The notes beneath the pieces were generated by a model. It was given only the letters and a program-made list of their open reading frames with translations. It made no database searches and had not been told where the DNA came from. Positions 44,859 to 53,926 of a DNA stretch of 64,000 bases are shown piece after piece; within the stretch, counting starts at the first letter, position 1, and every line of letters starts with the position of its first letter. Source of the stretch: CAIVAT01 sp964455285 (GTDB lineage: Bacteria > Bacteroidota > Bacteroidia > Bacteroidales > FEN-979); assembly GCA_964455285.1 (NCBI GenBank), contig CAYVVG010000008.1:14269-78268 (forward strand), given 5' to 3'. A program made the position numbers and the translations under genes.

Positions 44859-47398
44859 TTTTCTTTTTCATCTTCTTCCCGGTCAATCCTTACGATGATC
44901 TCGTCCTGGTCGGCCAGGTAATCGACCGTGATCACATCGCTGGGTGCCAGTTTGGTCTTGATGATCTCTTCGGCCAGGGCATCCTCCACGTACTTCTGGA
45001 TCGCCCGTTTCAGCGGCCGTGCGCCGAATTGCGGGTCCCAGCCCTTTTCAGCGATGAAATCCTTCGCTTTTTCGGTGATGACGATGTGAACACCCAGGTC
45101 CTGCGTCCGTTTGTATAGGTGCTGGAGTTCGATGTCGATGATCTTATGGATATCTTCGCGTTCCAGGGATTCGAAGATCACGATATCGTCGATCCGGTTC
45201 AGGAATTCAGGGGCAAAAGCTTTTTTCAGCGCATTCTCGATGACCCCCCGGGCGTGTTCGCTGCTGGCGGCCTGCTTGGCGGAGGTGGCAAAACCGACAC
45301 CCTGGCCGAAATCCTTCAGTTGCCGTGAACCGATGTTCGAGGTCATGATCACGATGGTGTTCTTGAAATCGACCCTCCGGCCGAAACTGTCGGTCAGCAG
45401 GCCGTCGTCGAGCACCTGGAGCAACAGGTGGAACACATCGGGATGGGCTTTCTCGATCTCGTCGAGGAGCACGATGGAGTAGGGGCGACGGCGGATCTTT
45501 TCCGTCAGTTGTCCGCCCTCCTCGTACCCCACGTACCCCGGAGGAGCTCCGATCAGCCTCGACACGGCAAATTTCTCCATGTATTCGCTCATGTCAATGC
45601 GAACCAGTGCATCTTCCGTGTCGAACAGGTATTTCGAGAGCACTTTGGCCAGGTGGGTTTTACCGACCCCGGTAGGTCCGAGGAAGATAAATGTGCCGAT
45701 GGGTTTGTTCGGATCCTTCAGCCCGGCACGGTTGCGGCGGATGGCGCTGACCACCTTTTTGATGGCCTGGTTCTGACCGATCACCGCATTCTCCAGTTCC
45801 GCTTCCATGTGGATGAGCCGTTCGCTTTCATTTTTGGCGATGCGCTGCACCGGGATCCCGGTCATCATCGCCACCACTTCGGCCACATTTTCTTCCGCGA
45901 CGGTTTGCCGGTTCAGCTTAGCGCTCTCTTCCCATTTCTTCTTCTCGCGCTCCAGGCTATCCTGCAGTTTTCTTTCGGCATCCCTCAGGTCGGCGGCCTC
46001 TTCGAACTTCTGGCTGTTGATGGCCATCATCTTCTTTTTCCGGGTTTCCTCGATCTGGTTCTCCACGTCGATGATCTCCCTGGGAACGTTGATGTTGGAG
46101 ATATGTACGCGGGCTCCGGCTTCGTCGAGGGCATCGATGGCCTTGTCGGGCAGGTAGCGGTCGGTGATATAGCGGTTGGTCAGGACGACGCAGGCTTTCA
46201 CCGCATCTTCGGTGTAGTTGACCAGGTGGTGGTCTTCGTATTTTTCCTTGATGTTCCGGAGGATCTCTTCGGTCTCCTCGGGTGTGGTGGGATCGACCAG
46301 CACTTTCTGGAAACGGCGTTCGAGGGCTCCGTCCTTTTCGATATACTGGCGGTATTCGTCGAGGGTGGTGGCGCCAATGCACTGGATGTCACCCCGCGCC
46401 AGGGCAGGTTTGAACATGTTGGAGGCATCGAGGGAACCGGATGCGTTCCCGGCACCGACGATGGTGTGGATCTCGTCGATGAAAACGATGATGTTCGGGT
46501 TCTTCTCCAGTTCGTTGAGCACGGCTTTCATCCGCTCTTCGAACTGGCCGCGGTACTTGGTCCCTGCCACGAGCGATGCCAGGTCGAGCGACACCAGCCG
46601 CTTGTTGAAAAGCGAGCGGGCCACCTTGCGTTGCACGATGCGAAGGGCGAGTCCTTCGGCGATGGCCGACTTCCCAACGCCCGGTTCCCCGATAAGGATC
46701 GGGTTGTTCTTCTTCCGGCGGCTCAGGATCTGGGCGATGCGCTGGAGTTCCTTTTCCCTCCCGACGATCGGATCGAGGCGGCCCTCTTCGGCAGCCCGCG
46801 TGATATCGCGGCCGAAGTTGTCGAGCACCGGTGTTTTCGATTTCGATTCCTGGCCCTTTTTCTGGCTGCCGCCGAAACTCTTTCCCCCCTCCTCGGGCTC
46901 GTCATCTTCCTCCTCCCGCGGCATGATGTCCTGGGGATCAATCCGGGCCTCACCGGATGTGTCGGACAGGATCGAGCGGAGCTCTTCCTTGACCATGTCA
47001 TAGGTCACACCTCCGCTGTGAAACGTCTTGGTGACCAGGTTATTTTCGTCTTTCAGGATAGCCAGCAGCAGGTGTTCGGTCCCGATCAGTTCACTGCTGA
47101 AAAGCTTGGCTTCGAGGTAGGTGATCTTGAGCGCCCGTTCCGCCTGCTTGATCAGGGGTAGGTTCTCGCTGCCTGCCTGCTTTTCCTTATGGCTGAATAC
47201 GGCCATTTCCAATTTCTTCTTGATATCCTGGAGATCAATGCCGAGGTTTCGCATGATCCGGATGGCGAGGCCTTCACCTTCGCGGATGATACCCAGCAAC
47301 AGGTGTTCCAGGCCGATGTAATCGTTGCCCAGGCGCTGCGCTTCCTCACGGCTGTATATTAAGACATCTTTGACACGCTGAGAGAATTTTGCTTCCAT
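44849..47398 (-). CDS. clpC: ATP-dependent Clp protease ATP-binding subunit ClpC
   Basis: 849 aa. Two Clp N-terminal repeats (about 1-145), a D1 AAA+ domain (GEPGVGKS), a UVR/M-domain region (INSQKFEEAADLRDAERKL), a D2 AAA+ domain (GPTGVGKT) and a P-loop LGF-type C-terminal module. The middle domain identifies ClpC rather than ClpA or ClpB. It unfolds substrates for ClpP in the cytoplasm. clpP is not in the window; the adaptor gene clpS is 8 kb away. Divergent from gyrA across a 270-bp AT-rich gap. Confidence 0.95.
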   Translation of the reverse strand: MEAKFSQRVKDVLIYSREEAQRLGNDYIGLEHLLLGIIREGEGLAIRIMRNLGIDLQDIKKKLEMAVFSHKEKQAGSENLPLIKQAERALKITYLEAKLFSSELIGTEHLLLAILKDENNLVTKTFHSGGVTYDMVKEELRSILSDTSGEARIDPQDIMPREEEDDEPEEGGKSFGGSQKKGQESKSKTPVLDNFGRDITRAAEEGRLDPIVGREKELQRIAQILSRRKKNNPILIGEPGVGKSAIAEGLALRIVQRKVARSLFNKRLVSLDLASLVAGTKYRGQFEERMKAVLNELEKNPNIIVFIDEIHTIVGAGNASGSLDASNMFKPALARGDIQCIGATTLDEYRQYIEKDGALERRFQKVLVDPTTPEETEEILRNIKEKYEDHHLVNYTEDAVKACVVLTNRYITDRYLPDKAIDALDEAGARVHISNINVPREIIDVENQIEETRKKKMMAINSQKFEEAADLRDAERKLQDSLEREKKKWEESAKLNRQTVAEENVAEVVAMMTGIPVQRIAKNESERLIHMEAELENAVIGQNQAIKKVVSAIRRNRAGLKDPNKPIGTFIFLGPTGVGKTHLAKVLSKYLFDTEDALVRIDMSEYMEKFAVSRLIGAPPGYVGYEEGGQLTEKIRRRPYSIVLLDEIEKAHPDVFHLLLQVLDDGLLTDSFGRRVDFKNTIVIMTSNIGSRQLKDFGQGVGFATSAKQAASSEHARGVIENALKKAFAPEFLNRIDDIVIFESLEREDIHKIIDIELQHLYKRTQDLGVHIVITEKAKDFIAEKGWDPQFGARPLKRAIQKYVEDALAEEIIKTKLAPSDVITVDYLADQDEIIVRIDREEDEKEKGS

Positions 47399-47478
47399 GA
47401 ATCGGTCTTCAATTAGTATTCTGTCCCGGCGACAAAAACCGAACCACGACTTCGTGCCGGTTATTTTGTCACTGTTTT

Positions 47479-47486
47479 CAAAAGTA
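47479..47486 (-). promoter_or_regulatory. clpC: -7 box of clpC
   Basis: TACTTTTG on the minus strand, an exact match, 80 bp before the clpC ATG. No clear -33 at 19 bp. One DnaA-box-like TTATCAACA lies nearby at 47525-47533. Confidence 0.45.
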
Positions 47487-47597
47487 CGATTGAAATTCAG
47501 ATTTTGTTGCCGGGAGGTTCGAAATTATCAACATTTCCATGTTAGTAATACGAAAAAAATACCGAATAAAAAACGCCTCTGCAAACGGGATTTTTGT

Positions 47598-47605
47598 TAC
47601 CTTCG
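47598..47605 (+). promoter_or_regulatory. gyrA: candidate -7 box of gyrA
   Basis: TACCTTCG, the same TTCG variant as at prmC, 63 bp before the gyrA ATG. The remaining leader is very AT-rich (many AT and TTA steps). Confidence 0.35.
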
Positions 47606-47668
47606 TGACATCGTAGTTTATTATCTATAATATTGATTATCAATTAGTTATAATTATCAGTCAGGACG

Positions 47669-50248
47669 ATGCAACAGGGAGAGAAAATCATACAGGTAAA
47701 TATTGAGAATCAGATGAAGACGGCCTACATCGACTATTCCATGTCGGTGATCGTACAGCGTGCGTTGCCCGATGTACGGGATGGCCTGAAACCCGTACAC
47801 CGCCGAGTATTGTTCGGGATGTCCGAGCTTGGAGTGTTGTCGAACCGTACCTTTAAAAAATCGGCGAGGATCGTGGGAGAGGTCTTGGGTAAATACCATC
47901 CTCACGGCGATACCTCGGTTTATGATGCCATGGTGCGCATGGCGCAGGATTGGAGCCTGCGTTACCCGATGGTCGACGGCCAGGGCAACTTCGGATCGAT
48001 GGATGGCGACAGCCCCGCGGCCATGCGGTACACCGAGGCCCGTCTTCAAAAGATGGCGGAGGAGATGGTGGCCGACATTGAGAAGGACACTGTCGATTTC
48101 AAGCTGAACTTCGACGACAGTCTCAAGGAACCCGTCGTTCTGCCTTCGCGGATCCCGCACCTTCTGATCAACGGGGCCTCGGGCATCGCGGTGGGAATGG
48201 CCACCAACATGGCTCCGCATAACCTCAGCGAGGTGGTCGACGGGATCATTGCCTATATCGACAACCGGGAGATCACCGTGGCCGAACTCATGAAATTCAT
48301 CAAAGCCCCCGATTTTCCAACGGGCGGGATCATATACGGGTACGACGGCGTGAAGGACGCCTTTGAGACCGGGCGCGGCCGCATTGTCGTGCGCGGCGAG
48401 ACAAAGATCGAGCAGGACGATCACGGGCGCGAAAAGATCGTGGTCACTTCGATCCCGTACCAGGTGAATAAAGCAGAGATGATCAAGAAAACGGCCGACC
48501 TGGTCAATGACAAGAAAATTGAAGGGATTTCCGATATCCGCGACGAATCCGACCGCAACGGCGTGCGCATCGTTTACGAACTGAAGCGCGAAGCGATCAC
48601 CAATGTGGTGCTGAACAAGCTCTACCAGATGACTGCGTTGCAGACCTCCTTCAACGTGAACAACATTGCCCTGGTCAAGGGGCGTCCGATGCTCCTGAAC
48701 CTGAAGGACATGATCGTTCATTACGTGGAGCACCGGCATGATGTGGTGATCCGCCGGACCCGCTACGAACTGGCGGAAGCACAGAAACGGGCCCACATCC
48801 TGGAAGGATTGCTCATCGCCCTCGACCACCTGGATGCCGTGATTGCGCTGATCCGTGCTTCGGCGACCCCCGACGAGGCCCGTACCGGGCTGATGGAATC
48901 GTTCGGGCTTAGCGAGATCCAGGCGAAAGCGATCCTCGAAATGCGCCTGCAGCGGCTTACCGGCCTCGAACGCGACAAGATCCGCGAAGAGTATGCCCAG
49001 ATCATGAACCTGATCGAGTTCCTTTCCAAGGTGCTGGCCGACGAATCGATCCGCATGGGGATCATCAAGGACGAACTGAAGGAGATCAAGGAAAAATTCG
49101 GAGACGAACCCCGTACACAGATCGTATATGCCGCCTCGGATTTCCGCATTGAAGATACCATCCCCGACGAAAACGTGGTGATCACCATATCCCACCTTGG
49201 GTACATCAAACGCACCCCACTCACCGAATACCGGGTGCAGAACCGCGGAGGCAGGGGAACCCGCGGCACCGATATCCGGGAGGAGGATTTCCTCGAACAC
49301 CTTTTCGTGGCCACCAACCACAACTACATGCTCTTCTTTACAGAAAAGGGCAAATGCTTCTGGCTCAGGGTCTATGAGATCCCGGAAGGAGGGAAGACCT
49401 CCAAGGGCAGAGCCATCCAGAACCTGATCAATATTGAGGGTGATGACAAAGTCAGGGCCTTCATCAATGTGAAAGATCTGAAAGACGAGGAGTACACCCG
49501 CTCTAATTTCATTATCCTGGCGACCCGGCGGGGCACCATCAAAAAGACCTCGCTGGAGGCCTATTCCCGGCCGAGGCAGAGCGGAATCAATGCCATCACC
49601 ATCAACGAAGGGGACCAACTGCTGGAAGCCAGACTGACCCAGGGCACCGACGAAGTGATCATGGCGCTGCGATCGGGGAGAGCCATCAGGTTCAACGAGA
49701 AGACGGTCAGACCGATGGGACGAAATGCCGCGGGGGTGCGGGGGATCACCCTGGCCGGGCCCAATGATGAGGTGGTTGGCATGATCTGCATCCCCCTCGA
49801 TAAAAAGTTCGAAGTGCTGGTCGTCTCCGAGAACGGGTATGGAAAACGTTCCGACCTCGACGATTACCGCATTACGAACCGGGGCGGAAAGGGAGTCAAG
49901 ACCATTAATATCACCGAGAAGACCGGCGCCCTGATTGCCGTGAAGGATGTTTCCGACGCCGACGACCTGATGATCATCAACCGCTCGGGAATCATTATCC
50001 GCATGGGAGTGGCCAATCTTCGCGTAATGGGAAGAGCCACACAGGGTGTCAGGCTGATCAAGATCGATGACGGCGATGCTATCGCCGCTGTTGCCAAAGT
50101 GGAAGTGGAAGAACCCCAGGTCCTGTCCGACGAAGGGAACGGAGACATTGGCATGGAAATTGAAGAAGGGTTCAGCAGTGCCGGGGAGGAGATGGAAAGC
50201 CAGCCTCCTGTGAATGACGGAACAGCCGACGACCACGTTGAAAATTAA
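47669..50248 (+). CDS. gyrA: DNA gyrase subunit A
   Basis: 859 aa. The breakage-reunion domain has the catalytic tyrosine at 121 (AAMRYTEARL) and begins with TAYIDYSMSVIVQRALPDVRDGLKP. The C-terminal six-bladed DNA-wrapping domain holds the repeated GRGTxG-type blades, and a GyrA-box-like QNRGGRGTRGT supports gyrase over topoisomerase IV. An acidic tail of about 60 residues ends the chain. It introduces negative supercoils with GyrB. Stand-alone transcript, with the TPR gene 87 bp downstream under its own box. Confidence 0.96.
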   Translation: MQQGEKIIQVNIENQMKTAYIDYSMSVIVQRALPDVRDGLKPVHRRVLFGMSELGVLSNRTFKKSARIVGEVLGKYHPHGDTSVYDAMVRMAQDWSLRYPMVDGQGNFGSMDGDSPAAMRYTEARLQKMAEEMVADIEKDTVDFKLNFDDSLKEPVVLPSRIPHLLINGASGIAVGMATNMAPHNLSEVVDGIIAYIDNREITVAELMKFIKAPDFPTGGIIYGYDGVKDAFETGRGRIVVRGETKIEQDDHGREKIVVTSIPYQVNKAEMIKKTADLVNDKKIEGISDIRDESDRNGVRIVYELKREAITNVVLNKLYQMTALQTSFNVNNIALVKGRPMLLNLKDMIVHYVEHRHDVVIRRTRYELAEAQKRAHILEGLLIALDHLDAVIALIRASATPDEARTGLMESFGLSEIQAKAILEMRLQRLTGLERDKIREEYAQIMNLIEFLSKVLADESIRMGIIKDELKEIKEKFGDEPRTQIVYAASDFRIEDTIPDENVVITISHLGYIKRTPLTEYRVQNRGGRGTRGTDIREEDFLEHLFVATNHNYMLFFTEKGKCFWLRVYEIPEGGKTSKGRAIQNLINIEGDDKVRAFINVKDLKDEEYTRSNFIILATRRGTIKKTSLEAYSRPRQSGINAITINEGDQLLEARLTQGTDEVIMALRSGRAIRFNEKTVRPMGRNAAGVRGITLAGPNDEVVGMICIPLDKKFEVLVVSENGYGKRSDLDDYRITNRGGKGVKTINITEKTGALIAVKDVSDADDLMIINRSGIIIRMGVANLRVMGRATQGVRLIKIDDGDAIAAVAKVEVEEPQVLSDEGNGDIGMEIEEGFSSAGEEMESQPPVNDGTADDHVEN

Positions 50249-50282
50249 ATGCAACCCAAATAACAGAATAGTCAGGTTTCTT

Positions 50283-50290
50283 TATCTTTG
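50283..50290 (+). promoter_or_regulatory. -7 box of the TPR protein gene
   Basis: TATCTTTG, an exact TAnnTTTG match, 45 bp before ATG 50336. Confidence 0.45.
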
Positions 50291-50335
50291 CAATCTAACA
50301 ATCAACTCAATAGTATCATCCAAATCAGCAAACCC

Positions 50336-51535
50336 ATGAAAAAATCCGCAATGATCCTGGTCATGGTTTTCGCCGCTGCCTTAGCCTTCGGCCAGAAAAA
50401 TGTCCGCCAGACCGCTTCAAACTATTTGAAGGACGGGAAGTTAGATAAGGCTATGGAAGCCATTAACCAGTGCATTCTGGATCCGAGTACGGCTACCGAC
50501 TCGAAAGCATGGTTGCTCAGGGGGAATATCTATATGGAGATTGCCAGCAGCAAGGATGAAAAATACCAGTCCCTCGACCCGGGCGCGTTCACCAAAGCCA
50601 TGGAATCCTACAAGAAGTCGCTTGAGTTCGATCCGAAAAAGGAGATGCAGAAGAAAGAATACTACGGAGAGATCGCAACACGGATTGACCTGCAATATCG
50701 CAACTTCTTCGACCAGGCCATTGCGCGGTACAATGAAAAGGATTTCAAAGCGGCCATGACCAACTTCGGCCGTTCGGCGGAGGTGCTGGAAGTGATCGGG
50801 ATGACCGATACCCTCAGCCTGCTCAACGCCGCTCTGTGCGCCGGGATGGCCAACGAAAGAGGATCTGCCAGGGATTATTACCTGAAGCTCCTGCAGGGAA
50901 ACTATAAGTCACCTAGTTTATATAGCAGTCTGTCAGATATATACCTCAAGGAAAAGGACTCGACCAATGCATTCAAGTACATCCGGATGGGGTTGAAGGA
51001 ATACCCGACGAACATGGGACTTTTCAACAGCGAGATCAATATTTACCTGACGTACAATATTGTGGACAAGGCCATGAGCAACCTCAATATCGCCATGAAG
51101 AAGGATACTGCCAATTATTCGATCCCGTTTGCCCTGGGTACCCTTTACGACAACATGGCCAACGATACGGCGAGGAGCGAAGCCCAGCGGGCCGACGCGT
51201 TCATCAATGCCGAAAAATCGTATAAAAAGGCGCTGCAGCTGAAGGCTGATTATTTTGATGCCGCGTTCAACCTCGGAGCGCTTAACCTGAACAAGGCTTC
51301 CGACATTCTCGTCAAGGCAAACAACCTTCCGCCGGATGCCGTTACCGAATTTGAGAAGATGAAGAGCGAGGCCGACGGGTACCTTGGGAAGGCAACGCCA
51401 TACCTGGAAAAAGCACTTGAACTGCAACCGGCCGACCTGAATTCCATGAATGCACTGCGGCAGATCTACACGCGGTTGAATATGCCTGAGAAGAAGAAGG
51501 CGATCCAGGAGAGGATCAATAACCTGCAGAAGTAA
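50336..51535 (+). CDS. secreted tetratricopeptide-repeat protein
   Basis: 399 aa with signal peptide SAMILVMVFAAALAFGQ. The mature part consists of helical TPR-like repeats (for example QTASNYLKDGKLDKAMEAINQCI, EKSYKKALQLKADYFDAAFNLGAL). It probably works as a periplasmic or outer-membrane scaffold; no partner can be named. The last codons and the TAA stop form the first unit of an 8-bp tandem repeat. Start chosen at the signal peptide; an ATG at 50288 in the same frame overlaps the promoter. Confidence 0.8.
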   Translation: MKKSAMILVMVFAAALAFGQKNVRQTASNYLKDGKLDKAMEAINQCILDPSTATDSKAWLLRGNIYMEIASSKDEKYQSLDPGAFTKAMESYKKSLEFDPKKEMQKKEYYGEIATRIDLQYRNFFDQAIARYNEKDFKAAMTNFGRSAEVLEVIGMTDTLSLLNAALCAGMANERGSARDYYLKLLQGNYKSPSLYSSLSDIYLKEKDSTNAFKYIRMGLKEYPTNMGLFNSEINIYLTYNIVDKAMSNLNIAMKKDTANYSIPFALGTLYDNMANDTARSEAQRADAFINAEKSYKKALQLKADYFDAAFNLGALNLNKASDILVKANNLPPDAVTEFEKMKSEADGYLGKATPYLEKALELQPADLNSMNALRQIYTRLNMPEKKKAIQERINNLQK

Positions 51536-51664
51536 CAGGGTAACGGAGTAACAAAGTAACAGAGTAACAAGGTAACAAGGTAACAAGGTAACAAAGTAAC
51601 AAAGTAACAAAGTAACAAAGTAACAAAGTGACAGAGTAACTGAGTAACTGAGTAACTGAGTAAC
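51529..51664. repeat. 17-unit tandem repeat of 8 bp
   Basis: Seventeen direct units of the form NNRGTAAC (mostly AAAGTAAC, AAGGTAAC and TGAGTAAC) without gaps over 136 bp. Unit 1 contains the stop codon of the TPR gene; one unit reads AAAGTGAC. Identical neighbours cluster (three AAGGTAAC, four AAAGTAAC, three TGAGTAAC), which is typical of slipped-strand expansion. Confidence 0.95.
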
Positions 51665-51703
51665 AGGAGGCAGGGTTAGTTTAGGAGACGCTGCTATGAA
51701 TAA

Positions 51704-51746
51704 AGGATCAGGGGAGTACCGTTAGCGGATATTCCCCTGATCTTTT
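51704..51746. terminator. bidirectional terminator between the TPR and SRPBCC genes
   Basis: GATCAGGGGA (51706-51715) and TCCCCTGATC (51733-51742) form a perfect 10-bp stem with a 17-base loop, preceded by AAA and followed by TTTT. It sits between convergent genes. Confidence 0.8.
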
Positions 51747-51828
51747 AATATTTGCTATTTAACATAATATTAATTATAGGACAATTGTCTCCCCGTGTTT
51801 CTATCGGCGCATTGTCCTATCCGGACCG

Positions 51829-52830
51829 TTACTTCACCGGGAACAGGATATGGGTCTCCCATTTCGCCGTATCCTTTTCGATCACGGGACTGGTGATGTA
51901 CAGTTCTGTAGGACCTCCCGCTTCAACCATCCCGGCATCTTTCATGTACGTCTCCATCGCACGGTAAGCAGGCTCCATCTTGCCATAATCGCCAAAATAG
52001 ATCGCCCGTACAAACCGGGTCTCCGGTACCGTCTCCACCAGGATCCGCCCTTTCCCTGTTTCGACAGATGCCACAGGGATGCCGATCTTCATCACCGAGA
52101 ACATGGTAACAGAGTCCCATTTCAGGTAGGTTGAATATGCTTCTCCCTTCTGCTCCAGCTTTTTATCCCGAAGAAAGCCATACAATTCTCCGTACGCCTT
52201 TGCCATTACCGCGCCGTATTCGGCAGGTCCGGCCGAATCGATCACGAAAATGACCCTGCGTTCCGGCATCACGGTCTCATCGATGGGCGGCCAGTCACGC
52301 CGGGCTTCAGCAACTACCTTCAATTTATCCAGTCCCTTTTCGAAATCCGGTCCCATCATCATGCCCATGAAGAGCCCCATGTAACGGCTCAGCGGATTCC
52401 ATCCCAGGTCGCCCTCGTCCAGCCAGCTCACCCTGGCTGAATCGGCCATCGCCTCGATCACGATCTTTCCCTTCGACAGGTATTTTCCGTGATCAAAGCC
52501 CAGGTCATAAGCCACCAGTTGTCCGGGCACCAATTCGGTCAGCGTCAGCTTGCCGTTCCCAAATTCCTCTCCGTCCCACTCCCAGGTGGAGCCCACCTTC
52601 CCGGCCTCTCCGGTGGTACTGAAAACCGCGGTCGTGTCTGCCTCCTTCGTCCATGGCACCCATACGTGCCAGATCTCCAGGTTTGAGGCCAACTGGTAAA
52701 TGACTTCCGGGGTGGACCGGATATTCACCGACCGCTCCACCTTGTACTGCTTTGGAAGCAGGAAAGCGATGAACACCAGCAATGCCAGGATCCCGAGTAC
52801 GATGATGATTATTTTTTTTAATGTTTTCAT
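51829..52830 (-). CDS. membrane-anchored SRPBCC/GyrI-like two-domain protein
   Basis: 333 aa. An N-terminal membrane helix (KIIIIVLGILALLVFIAFLLP) leads to a START/SRPBCC-type domain (about 30-180; VERSVNIRSTPEVIYQLASNLEIWHVW). This is followed by a GyrI-like effector-binding domain (about 190-333; IPVASVETGKGRILVETVP, AIYFGDYGKMEPAYRAMETYM). Both folds bind small hydrophobic ligands. There is no DNA-binding domain, so it is not a regulator by itself. Ligand and role are unknown. Start chosen at the helix; the frame has an earlier ATG without similarity. Confidence 0.8.
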   Translation of the reverse strand: MKTLKKIIIIVLGILALLVFIAFLLPKQYKVERSVNIRSTPEVIYQLASNLEIWHVWVPWTKEADTTAVFSTTGEAGKVGSTWEWDGEEFGNGKLTLTELVPGQLVAYDLGFDHGKYLSKGKIVIEAMADSARVSWLDEGDLGWNPLSRYMGLFMGMMMGPDFEKGLDKLKVVAEARRDWPPIDETVMPERRVIFVIDSAGPAEYGAVMAKAYGELYGFLRDKKLEQKGEAYSTYLKWDSVTMFSVMKIGIPVASVETGKGRILVETVPETRFVRAIYFGDYGKMEPAYRAMETYMKDAGMVEAGGPTELYITSPVIEKDTAKWETHILFPVK

Positions 52831-52909
52831 ACGCTCTGATTTTGAATGGTTAATGCCATAAAAGTAATCCATATTCATATTACTGGCAATTCTTCCTGCC
52901 AAATATTCC

Positions 52910-52917
52910 TATTTTTG
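52910..52917 (+). promoter_or_regulatory. -7 box of the SDR gene
   Basis: TATTTTTG, an exact match, 20 bp before ATG 52938. Confidence 0.45.
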
Positions 52918-52937
52918 CGCCTTTACCATTTCTCACT

Positions 52938-53918
52938 ATGAAAATTGCCGTTACCGGTGCCAGCGGACATGTCGGGGTAAATCTTTGCCGGGCCCTTACC
53001 TCTGCTGGACACGAAGTGAATGTCCTGATCCATCGGCACGACCAGGTGCTGAGATCCATGCCCGTCAGAATCCATAAGGGTGATCTGCTCATGGAGGACA
53101 CCCTCCTCCCCTTTCTCGATGGGGTGGAGGTGGTGTTTCACCTAGCTGCGAGAATTTCAATCACCGGGGATCCCGACGGAATGACCACACGGATCAACAC
53201 AGAAGGCACCCGCAACATGCTGGCGGCCGCCCGCACCTGCAGGGTACGCCGGTTTATTCACTTCAGTTCGATCCATGCATTCCGCCAGCACCCCCTGGGG
53301 GCTCCGCTCGACGAAACCCGCCCCCTTGTCGAAAACGAAGGATTTGCCTATGACCGCTCCAAGGCGGAGGGTGAACGGATGGTGATGGAAGCCGCCCGGA
53401 ACGGAATGGATGCGCTTGTGCTGAGCCCGACCGCCATCATCGGTCCGGAAGATGCCGAACCTTCCCTCACCGGGACAGCCGTGATCGATCTGTATAACCA
53501 TAAGATCCCGTCGCTCGTGCCCGGAGGCTATGACTGGGTGGATGTGAGGGATGTCGTAACTTCTGCCATCAACGCCATCGACCATGGACGGAAGGGAGAA
53601 AAATACCTGCTTTCGGGACATTGGCACAGCTTGCGGGAATTTTCAGGGCTAATCGGGGAGCATTCGGGAAGGAAAACAGTTTCGAGGGTGGTGCCTGTCT
53701 GGCTGGCGCGTTTCGGATTGCCTTTTATCGCGTTATACAGCAGGATATCCGGGTCCAAACCCCTCTATACCAGCGAGTCGCTGACCATCATTTCGGAGGG
53801 GAGCCGGCAGATCAGCCATGAGAAAGCATCGCGCGAATTAAACCATCAGCCCAGGTCGTTGAGCGAGACGATCCGTGACCTCCTGGCGTGGTACAAAGAG
53901 AATGAATACCTGACATAA
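52938..53918 (+). CDS. NAD-dependent epimerase/dehydratase family protein (extended SDR)
   Basis: 326 aa. The nucleotide-binding turn is VTGASGHVGVNLCRAL, HLAAR follows the fourth strand, and the active site has FSSIHAF with YDRSKAEGE (Tyr-x3-Lys). These fit extended SDRs such as dihydroflavonol reductase-like enzymes that use NAD(P)H on sugars or lipid-like ketones. The substrate is unknown. It is 8 bp upstream of a steroid-5-alpha-reductase-like membrane protein gene, so the pair may act on one lipid substrate. Confidence 0.85.
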   Translation: MKIAVTGASGHVGVNLCRALTSAGHEVNVLIHRHDQVLRSMPVRIHKGDLLMEDTLLPFLDGVEVVFHLAARISITGDPDGMTTRINTEGTRNMLAAARTCRVRRFIHFSSIHAFRQHPLGAPLDETRPLVENEGFAYDRSKAEGERMVMEAARNGMDALVLSPTAIIGPEDAEPSLTGTAVIDLYNHKIPSLVPGGYDWVDVRDVVTSAINAIDHGRKGEKYLLSGHWHSLREFSGLIGEHSGRKTVSRVVPVWLARFGLPFIALYSRISGSKPLYTSESLTIISEGSRQISHEKASRELNHQPRSLSETIRDLLAWYKENEYLT

Positions 53919-53926
53919 TTATCCGG

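Noticed and set aside
47657..50254. An 865-codon open frame on the strand opposite gyrA
   Set aside because: It is the mirror of a GC-rich gyrA gene, has no recognisable domain, and its residue content (His/Asp/Gly-rich, many Phe and Val) is that of antisense frames.
51529..51664. A CRISPR array
   Set aside because: The units are only 8 bp with no spacers between them, so it is a simple tandem repeat; no cas genes are present.
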